Source of the DNA: Nakamurella sp. PAMC28650
GTDB lineage: Bacteria; Actinomycetota; Actinomycetes; Mycobacteriales; Nakamurellaceae
Direction: 5' to 3'
DNA: 64,000 nt
Assembly: GCF_014303395.1 (NCBI RefSeq)
Contig: NZ_CP060298.1
Coordinates: 3,925,001 to 3,989,000, forward strand
Made by a program: the position numbers and the translations under genes. This document shows positions 36,983 through 44,476 of this stretch, one piece after another (within the stretch, counting starts at the first letter, position 1; each line of letters opens with the position of its first letter). Under the pieces are notes generated by a model. The model did not search any database and had not been told where the DNA came from. It saw only the letters and a list, made by a program, of their open reading frames with translations.

Positions 36983-37015
36983 GATGGGCTGGCAGAGTTG
37001 CTCTGCCAGCCCATC
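36983..37015. terminator. Perfect 15-base-pair stem with a three-base loop
   Basis: GATGGGCTGGCAGAG (36983-36997) and CTCTGCCAGCCCATC (37001-37015) are exact inverted repeats around TTG. It lies 272 bases past the end of the serine hydrolase gene and 101 bases before the AmiS-like start, both on the minus strand. It has no U-tract on either strand. It may terminate the upstream transcript or control the downstream gene. The rest of 36883-37286 shows no gene. Confidence 0.65.
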
Positions 37016-37286
37016 CGGGCACATCGATTCGCGTTGGTGCAGGCGGCGTCTCGCGTTCCAGACGATGCGTCGCCGTCGTCCCGAGATCTGTGTCGGGAGG
37101 CAGTCGTCGAGGGAATCCTGTTGCGGCCGTTCCTTTCCGGGCGATTCGGTGTTTCAGAGGGGACCCGTCTTCCCGGGCGAACCGGTCGACAGGTGGGATG
37201 AAGCGGGCCAGACTCCGTGAGGCACACCCTCGAGCCCCGGAGATCTGCCGGCCCCTGTAGTCAAAGGCCCGGACATTTCAGTTTGG

Positions 37287-38093
37287 TCACGTCAGGAACA
37301 ACTCTGTGTTGCGGGCGTGAGCTGCGATGATCAGGCCGAGCTGACGCTGACGGGCCAGCACGACATCACGGAGATCGGGGGCCGCCTCCTCGTCCCAGTT
37401 CGCGATCACTGCGTAGGCGATGTTCGCGGCCGGGCCCGAGAGCACCCCGACGTCCGCACGGACGCCGCGGTCGGTCCCGGTCTTGTTGACCAGCCGCAAC
37501 CCGCGATCGGGATCCAGGTGGGCCAGTGGGTCCAGCCCCCAGCCCGCCGCCACCTGCGAGAGATCCAGGCCCTTGCTCAGCCAGGCGTGCACCCGGGTGG
37601 TGACGCCACCCCCCGACCGTGCACCCCGGTGCAGCCCGGACATCAGATGGGCCAACTCGGCCGCGGTGCCGCTGGACAGCGTGGCGGGGTCCGCCGGACC
37701 CCGGACGTCCCGCACCCTGTCATGCAGCGCGGTCCGCACCATCCCCCGTCGTGACGCGGTGCGCGCCACCCCGGAAAGTCCGACCCGACGGAGCAGCACG
37801 TTCGTGGCCAGGTTGTCGCTGGCCATGCCGACCAGTTCGCACAGATCCTGGACGGCCAATCCCTCGGTCGACAGGTACTGCCAGATGCCGGAGTCGGCCA
37901 CGGCGTCCTCGGGGAGCCGGGTCAGCAGTTCGCCGTGTTCGATTTCGCCGCGCGCCAGCAGTTCGGCGACCCGGAACAGCAACAGCACCTTCCCGACGCT
38001 CGCCGTCCGCCGCACCTCGTCGGCCGACTCCTCGTGGATCACCGCGTCGGTGTCGGCATCACGCAGGCTGATCGACCACCCGACGCCGCTCAC
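37287..38093 (-). CDS. Serine hydrolase of the class A beta-lactamase family
   Basis: A 268-residue protein with all three family motifs: S32-V-G-K35 (RRTASVGKVLLLF), S92-D-N (GMASDNLATN) and K-T-G (VNKTGTDRG). There is no signal peptide or lipobox, unlike secreted beta-lactamases, so it is probably cytoplasmic and may not act on antibiotics. A clear omega-loop glutamate motif is not obvious. It follows ribF by 13 bases in the same direction. Resistance should not be inferred. Confidence 0.83.
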   Translation of the reverse strand: MSGVGWSISLRDADTDAVIHEESADEVRRTASVGKVLLLFRVAELLARGEIEHGELLTRLPEDAVADSGIWQYLSTEGLAVQDLCELVGMASDNLATNVLLRRVGLSGVARTASRRGMVRTALHDRVRDVRGPADPATLSSGTAAELAHLMSGLHRGARSGGGVTTRVHAWLSKGLDLSQVAAGWGLDPLAHLDPDRGLRLVNKTGTDRGVRADVGVLSGPAANIAYAVIANWDEEAAPDLRDVVLARQRQLGLIIAAHARNTELFLT

Positions 38094-38106
38094 GAACCAG
38101 GGCGCC

Positions 38107-39045
38107 TCATGAACTGCTGCGCCCGAGGATCTCCCTGGTCTGTTCCACGTCGACCCCGATCTGCTCGATCAGCTCCGCCACCGAGTCGTACCTGACCATC
38201 CCGCGCAACCGCTCGACGAAATCCAGCGCGACCCGGCGGCCGTAGAAATTGGCTCCCTCGTCGAGCACGAACGCCTCGACGGTGCGCACCCGCCCCGAGA
38301 AGGTGGGATTCGAGCCGATCGAGATGGCCGCCGGAGATCGTCTGTCACCCAGGACGAACCAGCCTGCATAGACACCATCACCCGGAATCGCACCGTGCGG
38401 GACCACGTCGAGGTTCGCCGTCGGGTAGCCGAGTTCGCTACCGCCGCGGCCGTCGCCGTGCACCACGACGCCCTCGACCCGGTGCGGACGACCCAGCGCT
38501 TCCGCGGCCGCGTGCACATCACCGGCGTCCACCGTCGCCCGGACCAGCGTGGAGGTGACCGTCAGACTGTCCTTGCTGATCAGCGGGACGCCCTGGGCGG
38601 TGAACCCGAACTTCACCCCGAGACTTCGCAGCAGCTCGACGTCACCGGCACCGCGGTGGCCGAAACGGAAGTTCTCCCCCACCACCACGCTCGCCACGTG
38701 GAGCTTCTCGACGAACACGTCGTGGACGAAGGTCTCGGGTTCGGTGGCGGCCATCGCCGGGGTGAAGGGCAGCACCACGAACACGTCGACGCCCAGCTCG
38801 GCGGCCAGTTCGGCCTTCCGGCGCAAAGTGATCAGCTCGGCCGGATGACTCCCCGGCCTTACCACCTCCGCGGGATGGGGGTCGAAGGTCATCATCACGG
38901 CGGGCAGGCCGATCTCGGCCGCTCTGGTGACCGCGGCGTGCACCAGTTCCTGGTGGCCACGGTGCAGCCCGTCGAAGACCCCGACGGTCAGGACGCATCG
39001 TCCCCACCCGGGCGGAATCGCATCCAGACCTCGCCATCGCTCCAT
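38107..39045 (-). CDS. ribF: Bifunctional riboflavin kinase/FAD synthetase
   Basis: A 312-residue enzyme that converts riboflavin to FMN and FAD. The nucleotidyltransferase domain has VGVFDGLHRGHQELV and VVGENFRFGHRGAGD, TSTLVRATVDAGDV; the C-terminal riboflavin kinase has VVHGDGRGGSELGYPTANLDV and SIGSNPTFSG. It lies 69 bases downstream of truB, the usual actinobacterial pair. Full length. Confidence 0.97.
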   Translation of the reverse strand: MERWRGLDAIPPGWGRCVLTVGVFDGLHRGHQELVHAAVTRAAEIGLPAVMMTFDPHPAEVVRPGSHPAELITLRRKAELAAELGVDVFVVLPFTPAMAATEPETFVHDVFVEKLHVASVVVGENFRFGHRGAGDVELLRSLGVKFGFTAQGVPLISKDSLTVTSTLVRATVDAGDVHAAAEALGRPHRVEGVVVHGDGRGGSELGYPTANLDVVPHGAIPGDGVYAGWFVLGDRRSPAAISIGSNPTFSGRVRTVEAFVLDEGANFYGRRVALDFVERLRGMVRYDSVAELIEQIGVDVEQTREILGRSSS

Positions 39046-39114
39046 GGCTCCAGTATGCCGCGGGCCCCGGCGGTCGTCCGCCCGGTTCCGGCCGGTGCGG
39101 CGCGACGTCTGCGA

Positions 39115-40074
39115 TCAGCCGGCCGGATCCCAGACCAGGCGGGGCCTGGCCATCCCGTCCGACTCCTCGACCAGCGCCAGCAGCGCGCGGTCGTTGAAGA
39201 CGCCGTAGACGCCGTCGAGTCCGGCCGCCGGAACCGGCCGGCCGTAGCGCAGATCCCTGGCCAGGCTGTCGTCGATCTCCCTGGTGGCGAAGGCGGCCCG
39301 CACCGCGTCCGCCGCCGGGACGACGGCGGCCGCCACGGCTGCTGAGAAGTCGGCGGTGACGTCCACCCGCTGCTCACCGCGGACGGGTACCCCCTCCGGG
39401 CCGTAGACGTCGATGGCGTCGCGGATCACGAACGGCCCGACGGTGGTCCGGCGGAGGGCGGTGAGATGGCCGCCGATTCCCAGCGCGTGCCCGAGATCTC
39501 TGGCCAGCGAGCGGATGTAGGTGCCGGTGGTGCACTCGACCAGCACATCGAGGTCGATCACGCCGTCGGCACGGCGGATCGGGCCCAGCACGTCGAAGCG
39601 TGCGACGGTGACCGGCCTCGCGGCCAACTCGACCGTCTCGCCGGCGCGGACCAGGTCGTACGCCCGCCGGCCGTCGACCTTGATCGCGGATACCGAACTG
39701 GGGACCTGCAGAATCGGTCCCGTCAACGCCAGGACCTCCCGGTGGATGTCCGGATCGGCCACGTCGGCGACCACCTCGGGCACCGCACCCGCGGTGATCT
39801 CGCCCTCGGCGTCGTCGGTGGTGCTCGACCGGCCGAGACGGATGGTGGCCAGGTAGGTCTTGTCGGTGAGGGCCAGGTGACCCAGGAGCTTGGTGGACCG
39901 TTCGACGGCCACCACCAGCAGGCCGGTGGCCATCGGGTCCAGGGTGCCCGCGTGCCCGACCCGGCGGGTGCCCAGCACCCGACGGAGCCGGCCGACCACG
40001 TCGTGCGAGGTGCAACCGGCCGGCTTGTCCACCAGCAGCAGGCCGCCGCCGGGCGGGAGATCAGGACCGGTCAT
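39115..40074 (-). CDS. truB: tRNA pseudouridine(55) synthase
   Basis: A 319-residue enzyme that makes pseudouridine 55 in the T-loop of tRNAs. The catalytic motif GHAGTLDPMATGLLVV holds the Asp, with GCTSHDVVGRLRR before it, and YLATIRLG and CTTGTYIRSLARDLG after it. The C-terminal domain is of the actinobacterial type. The first 14 bases overlap the end of the transporter gene, so translation is probably coupled. Function well supported. Confidence 0.97.
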   Translation of the reverse strand: MTGPDLPPGGGLLLVDKPAGCTSHDVVGRLRRVLGTRRVGHAGTLDPMATGLLVVAVERSTKLLGHLALTDKTYLATIRLGRSSTTDDAEGEITAGAVPEVVADVADPDIHREVLALTGPILQVPSSVSAIKVDGRRAYDLVRAGETVELAARPVTVARFDVLGPIRRADGVIDLDVLVECTTGTYIRSLARDLGHALGIGGHLTALRRTTVGPFVIRDAIDVYGPEGVPVRGEQRVDVTADFSAAVAAAVVPAADAVRAAFATREIDDSLARDLRYGRPVPAAGLDGVYGVFNDRALLALVEESDGMARPRLVWDPAG

Positions 40075-41668
40075 CGGTGCTGGTCCCTGCGGCGGACGGA
40101 TGATCCGGGCCGGCGGCGGCGGCCGCAGCGGCAGTCGCGGCCACCGCCGCCAGTTCGGCCTCGTCGACCAGCTCCCACCGGTGCACCCGCAGGTGGACGG
40201 GGACGTCCTCGCCGCGAGCGGCTGCCATCAACACCATCGCCCGCGTCCGGAGCCACCAGGTCAGCATGCGCGTCAGGCCGATGGCCGTCAGCACCACCAG
40301 GGCGCAGAACGCGAACCGGTAGGCCTCGACATCCCTGGTCGCCGCGTCAGGCTGCGCCAGGTCCAGGATCTGCCCGACGAGGAAGATGCCGATCACCGCG
40401 CCGCAGAACCCGCCGATGTTGACCATGCCGGTCGCCGTCGAGATCCGGTGGCGGGGGTTGTAGTCGCGGGCGAGCATGAAGGCGACGGCCGACGTCGGGC
40501 CGCTGATCGACAGGACGATCACGACGAGCAGGACCACCGGGAACGGCGGTCTGCCCCCGGGCCAGGCGATCAGCACCAGCCAGCTCAGGATGGCCAGGCA
40601 GCAGACGAGGACCGCCATCGGGGTGCGGACCTCCGGCCGGCGGCCGACGATCTGTCCGACGGCGATGTTGGCCAGCACACCACCGAGGACCAGCACCAGC
40701 ATCAGCGACGACGCCAGCGAGGTGGTGTATCCGAGCCCCTGCGTGAGGTAGGGGAAACCCCAGAGCGTCGCGAAGGTGGTCGGTCCGGCCATGCACGTGA
40801 AGTGGACCCAGAATCCCAGGCGTCCGGACGGCAGCCGCCAGGCGCTCTTCACCTCGGTCCAGACCCGCCGCCCGGCCACCGGACCGTGGGCGGCCCGTTC
40901 CTCGGCCGCCCGGAAGGGTGCAGCGGTCGCCGGGCGGAGCAGCAGGACTCCGTAGGCGACGGAGATTCCGCCGGCCACGGCGAAGGTGGTCTGCCACCCG
41001 AGCCCGTGCAGCAGACCGGTCAGCGGGAGGGTCGCGACGATGTTGCCGATCGACCCCGCCAGCCCCGTGAAGCTGGTCAGCACCGCGTAACGGCGGGCCG
41101 GGAACCAACCGGCCACCAACCGCAGCACCGAGATGTAGGTCATGGCGTCGCCGCAGCCGAGCACACCACGGGCCAGCAGCGCCGGCACGTAGCCGCCGAC
41201 GAAGGCGAAGGCGAGCTGACCAACTCCCATGGTCAGGGTGGCGGCCAGCAGCATGCGGCGGGGACCGAAGCGATCGACCATGATCCCGGTCGGCACCTGC
41301 ATCAGCGCGTACACGGCCAGCTGCAGCATGACGAACGACGACAGCTGCGCGGCCGTCAGATGCAGCCGCTCCGCCGCGAGCGGCCCGGCCACCCCGAGGG
41401 TGCTGCGGTGGAAGACGGCCAGGACGTAGACGCCGGCACCGATCCCCCAGACCAGCCAGGACTTGGCGGGTGCCCGGACCGGGTACGCGGCGACCGCCGA
41501 CTCGGCGGGTGGGGCGACTTCGACTGACTGCACAACGGGCCTTTCGGGTCTTCGGTCGGTCACTGGTCGGTCGGTCACCGACCCGGTCGTCAGGGATCTG
41601 GTCGCCACCGATCCGGTGGTCACCGCTCGCCCGGTCGCCGGTCGGTCGGGTGGGGGTCCGTCGCTCAT
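40061..41668 (-). CDS. MFS transporter
   Basis: A 535-residue protein. The conserved part begins near residue 69 (KSWLVWGIGAGVYVLAVFHRSTLGVAG) and has about twelve membrane helices, with the MFS loop between helices 2 and 3 (GIMVDRFGPRRMLL). The 68-residue N-terminus is rich in Thr, Arg and Val with near-repeats (TGSVATRSLTTGSVTDRPVTDRR), and the true start could be later. A C-terminal Ala-rich tail follows. The substrate is unknown. It overlaps truB by 14 bases and follows the GntR gene by 25 bases. Confidence 0.85.
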   Translation of the reverse strand: MSDGPPPDRPATGRAVTTGSVATRSLTTGSVTDRPVTDRRPERPVVQSVEVAPPAESAVAAYPVRAPAKSWLVWGIGAGVYVLAVFHRSTLGVAGPLAAERLHLTAAQLSSFVMLQLAVYALMQVPTGIMVDRFGPRRMLLAATLTMGVGQLAFAFVGGYVPALLARGVLGCGDAMTYISVLRLVAGWFPARRYAVLTSFTGLAGSIGNIVATLPLTGLLHGLGWQTTFAVAGGISVAYGVLLLRPATAAPFRAAEERAAHGPVAGRRVWTEVKSAWRLPSGRLGFWVHFTCMAGPTTFATLWGFPYLTQGLGYTTSLASSLMLVLVLGGVLANIAVGQIVGRRPEVRTPMAVLVCCLAILSWLVLIAWPGGRPPFPVVLLVVIVLSISGPTSAVAFMLARDYNPRHRISTATGMVNIGGFCGAVIGIFLVGQILDLAQPDAATRDVEAYRFAFCALVVLTAIGLTRMLTWWLRTRAMVLMAAARGEDVPVHLRVHRWELVDEAELAAVAATAAAAAAAGPDHPSAAGTSTDDRS

Positions 41669-41693
41669 CTGTCGCTCATCAGGCGGGTGCCAC

Positions 41694-42350
41694 CTAGACC
41701 AGCGATCTGGCCGCAGTGGCCAGGTGTTCGATCGTCAGTCGCACGGCGTCGGCGACGTCCTCCCGGGCGATCGCGTCCGCGATCGCCCGGTGATCGGCGA
41801 TGGTCCTGCGCAGCCGGGCGGAGTCCGCGAAACCACCCTCGGCGAGCAGGTTGGCCGTTCCCATCCGCAGTTGCCGGTCGCGAAGCGAACCGTAGAGGCG
41901 GGACAGGATGCTGTTACCGGCCGACGCGACGATCCCGGCGTGGAAGTCGCGGTCGGCCGAGACGTAACCCGTCAGATCACCGGCTGCGGCCGCCTCCCCC
42001 AGGTCGGCCAGGGAGCGGGCCAGGGCCGGCGACAACATCGGGGCCCGGCCTGATTCGATGACGACGCGGATGCAGTGCGTCTCCACGAGTTCGCGGGTGG
42101 ACAACACGTCACGCCACTCCTGGGCGCTGACCGGCAGCACGAGAGCTCCACGCTTGGGGAGCAGCCGCACCATGCCTTCGGACTCCAGCCTGAGCAGAGC
42201 CTCGCGCACCGGGGTCCTCGAGACACCCGTCTCGTCGGCGATCCGGCCTTCGGCCAACAGGTCGTTGTCGGCGTGACGTCGAGTCAGGATGCCGGCGCGG
42301 ACATGCTGGTAGACCCGGTCCGCGGCGGAGGGATGGGCTGTTGCATCCAT
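41694..42350 (-). CDS. GntR-family (FadR-type) transcriptional regulator
   Basis: A 218-residue protein. The N-terminal winged helix (VYQHVRAGILTRRHADNDLLAEGRIADETGVSRTPVREALLRLESEGMVRLLPKRGALV) and the all-helical FCD-type effector domain (ELVETHCIRVVIESG; DRDFHAGIVASAGN; HRAIADAIAREDVADAVRLTIEHL) place it in the FadR subfamily, with metal-type histidines at the expected positions. It probably controls the MFS gene that follows. A 20-base inverted repeat covers its start codon and suggests self-repression. Confidence 0.92.
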   Translation of the reverse strand: MDATAHPSAADRVYQHVRAGILTRRHADNDLLAEGRIADETGVSRTPVREALLRLESEGMVRLLPKRGALVLPVSAQEWRDVLSTRELVETHCIRVVIESGRAPMLSPALARSLADLGEAAAAGDLTGYVSADRDFHAGIVASAGNSILSRLYGSLRDRQLRMGTANLLAEGGFADSARLRRTIADHRAIADAIAREDVADAVRLTIEHLATAARSLV

Positions 42351-42366
42351 GATGTATCTATCATGG
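42347..42366. promoter_or_regulatory. Inverted-repeat operator covering the gntR start codon
   Basis: CCATGAT-gtatct-ATCATGG is an inverted repeat with 7-base arms; the start codon (42350-42348 on the minus strand) lies inside it. Binding there would block transcription or a leaderless start. The placement fits autoregulation by the GntR-type protein. Confidence 0.5.
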
Positions 42367-42415
42367 CCGACGATGGGGACCCGATCAAGTCACCGGCCCG
42401 CCGGTGTGTCCGGCG

Positions 42416-43471
42416 CTACAGCGCCAGCGCAGCCGTCAGCGCTTCGATGGTGGCCGCCGGTGTTCCGCGAAAGCCGAAGCCCGCGGCGCGGACGTGGCCG
42501 CCGCCGCCGAGCTCGGTCGCCACCGCAGCCACGTCGACCCCGGAGACGGCGGGCCCGCCGGCATGACCGCCGGGACGCGACCGCAGGGACACCTGCCACT
42601 GATCGGGACCGGTCTGCTTGAGCACGGCGGCCACCTGGGCCTGGGCGGCGGTCCGCAGGATGTCGATGACCGAGTCGAGTTCCTCCTGACGCATCCCGGC
42701 CGCGGCCTGCTGCGTGATGACCGTCGAGACCAGGCCACGCCCGCCGGCGGCCGACGGGTCGAGCACCGCAGCACCCAGAACGCCCGAGAGCATGTCGAGC
42801 CAACAGAACGGGTGCAGGTCGGTGATCGGCCGCATCAGTTCGTCGGGATTGACCCCGGCGTCCAGCAGACGGGCAGCCAGCCGGTGGGCCGAGGCGGACG
42901 CGAACCGGAAACCGACGGTGTCGGTGGCCAGGCCGGCGTAGATGTTGGCCGCCATGTCGCGGTCGATCGCGAGCCCGAGCCGGTCGAGGATCGCCGCGAC
43001 CAGCACGGAGGTCGATTCGACACCGATCTCGACGAGGTGATGGCGGCCGAACCGGGTGTTCGAGGCATGGTGGTCGATCACCAGGCTGTCGGACGCGCTG
43101 TCCAACAGGGTCTGCAGCGAACCGAGGCGCTCCCGCGAGTTCACGTCGAGCGTGACCACCAGGTCCGGGTCGGACGGCACCTCCGCGGTGGCGCGGACCA
43201 GATGTTGCCCGGGCAGCCCCCGCAGGGATTCCGGCACCGCGGTGGGCTCGGAGAAGGCGACGCACACCTCGGTGCCGGCGGCCTCGAGACCAAGACCCAG
43301 CGCGAGTGCGCTGCCCAGGGCATCGGCGTCGGGCGAGATGTGCGCGAGCAGCACCACCGAGGCGGCCGACTCCAGCAACCGGCATGCCGTCGTGAGGTCG
43401 CTGGGCTCGCCGAGCTGACTGTCGGACCTCTGGACCGAACGTCGATGAGAGGAAGTGGTAGCCCTGGTCAC
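42416..43471 (-). CDS. nrnA: DHH-family nanoRNase/pAp phosphatase
   Basis: A 351-residue enzyme. The start is the GTG at 43471: GGAGGAG lies eight bases before it, whereas the longer frame to 43549 (TTG) has no ribosome site. DHH marks: LLAHISPDADALGSALALG, VVTLDV, VIDHHASNTRFG, and a DHHA1 domain with GGGGHVRAAGF. It degrades oligoribonucleotides and dephosphorylates 3',5'-pAp. It follows rbfA, an order conserved across actinobacteria. Confidence 0.94.
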   Translation of the reverse strand: MTRATTSSHRRSVQRSDSQLGEPSDLTTACRLLESAASVVLLAHISPDADALGSALALGLGLEAAGTEVCVAFSEPTAVPESLRGLPGQHLVRATAEVPSDPDLVVTLDVNSRERLGSLQTLLDSASDSLVIDHHASNTRFGRHHLVEIGVESTSVLVAAILDRLGLAIDRDMAANIYAGLATDTVGFRFASASAHRLAARLLDAGVNPDELMRPITDLHPFCWLDMLSGVLGAAVLDPSAAGGRGLVSTVITQQAAAGMRQEELDSVIDILRTAAQAQVAAVLKQTGPDQWQVSLRSRPGGHAGGPAVSGVDVAAVATELGGGGHVRAAGFGFRGTPAATIEALTAALAL

Positions 43472-43545
43472 CGACACCTCCTCCGCTGGATTCCCCTGCT
43501 GCACGACCGGGAACGGACGACCGACCCGATGTGCAACGTACCCCG

Positions 43546-44076
43546 TCAATTCTCGTTGTGGAGGCCCGAGCCGCGGCGGCTGGATACCTCCAACTCTTCG
43601 TCACGATCGGTCAACTCATCGTCATCGTCATCGTCGATGTCCGAGTCCTCCTCGGCGGTCCTCGGCACCTTGTAGGGGTCCGCGTCGCCGGCGTACTGCG
43701 CCCCGGCGGCCCGCGAGGCGACCTCGGCGTCCGACGCCTTCGCCGCCGCGATGAGATCGTCGATCCGGTGGGCGTTCTCCGGCACGGTGTCGAGCTTGAA
43801 CGCCAGCGTCGGGGTGAACTTGATCCCCGTCTCCCGGCCGACCGCACTGCGCACGACACCAGTGGCGCTGGCCAGCGCCGCCGCGGTGGACGTCACGTCG
43901 TCATCGTTGCCATAGACGGTGTAGAACACCACGGCCTCCCGGAGGTCCGGGGTGACGGTCGCCGCGGTGATGGTGATCATCGCGAGACGCGGGTCCTTGA
44001 CCCTCAGCTCCAGTTCGGTGGCCACGATGGCAACGATGCGTTTGGCCAGCCTGCGAGCCCTTGCCGAATCGGCCAT
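43546..44076 (-). CDS. rbfA: Ribosome-binding factor A
   Basis: A 176-residue protein. RbfA marks: ARARRLAKRIVAIVATELE, KDPRLAMITITAATVTPDLREAVVFYTVYG, VRSAVGRETGIKFTPTLAFKLDTVPENAHRIDDLI. The acidic Asp/Glu-rich C-terminal tail is a common extension. RbfA is needed for 30S maturation. It lies between the DUF503 gene and nrnA, in the infB transcript. Confidence 0.97.
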   Translation of the reverse strand: MADSARARRLAKRIVAIVATELELRVKDPRLAMITITAATVTPDLREAVVFYTVYGNDDDVTSTAAALASATGVVRSAVGRETGIKFTPTLAFKLDTVPENAHRIDDLIAAAKASDAEVASRAAGAQYAGDADPYKVPRTAEEDSDIDDDDDDELTDRDEELEVSSRRGSGLHNEN

Positions 44077-44111
44077 CGGGCACTCTCCTTCTTAGAAATG
44101 ACAATCGGCCA

Positions 44112-44408
44112 CTACTCGTCGTCCTGGGCACCGATCACCCGGCGGCGAGCCTCCAGCAGTTCGATCTCGACCTCGCCCGCGACCTGGCGCTCGCAGGAGT
44201 CCAGGACCCGCTGCACCTGCGCATGGTCACCGGACACCGTGGCCACCCCGATCAACGCCCGGCGCAGTCGGTCGGTGTCGCCCGCCTCGGTCACCGAGAC
44301 GTCGAGTCGACGCAGGCGCGCCAGGATCGGGCGGATCACCGCGCGCTTGTACTTCAGGGAATCGACCTGTCCCAGCAGGACATCGAGTTCCAGCACACCC
44401 ACGTACAC
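44112..44408 (-). CDS. DUF503 family protein
   Basis: A 98-residue protein. The GTG at 44408 (VYVGVLELDVLLGQVDSLKYKRAVIRPIL) is chosen because GAGGAGG precedes it and the family begins here. It contains the DUF503 pattern LRRLDVSVTEAGDTDRLRRALIGVATVSGDHAQVQRVLDSCERQV. It is found between infB and rbfA in many actinobacteria. The biochemical role is unknown; the context suggests a link to ribosome biogenesis. Confidence 0.92.
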   Translation of the reverse strand: MYVGVLELDVLLGQVDSLKYKRAVIRPILARLRRLDVSVTEAGDTDRLRRALIGVATVSGDHAQVQRVLDSCERQVAGEVEIELLEARRRVIGAQDDE

Positions 44409-44476
44409 GACAGCCCTCCTCCTCTGCTGGGCCCTGGCCGGCGGTACCGGAGTACCGCCGGCCAGGAGCAATCAGA

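Noticed and set aside
37287-38093. The class A beta-lactamase-like gene as an antibiotic-resistance gene
   Set aside because: The three motifs are present, but it has no signal peptide and no clear omega-loop glutamate, and it stands next to ribF; a resistance function is not supported.
40061-41668. Reading the MFS gene as a nitrate transporter
   Set aside because: It lacks the NarK signature seen at 1-715, and its neighbours are GntR and truB; substrate left unassigned.
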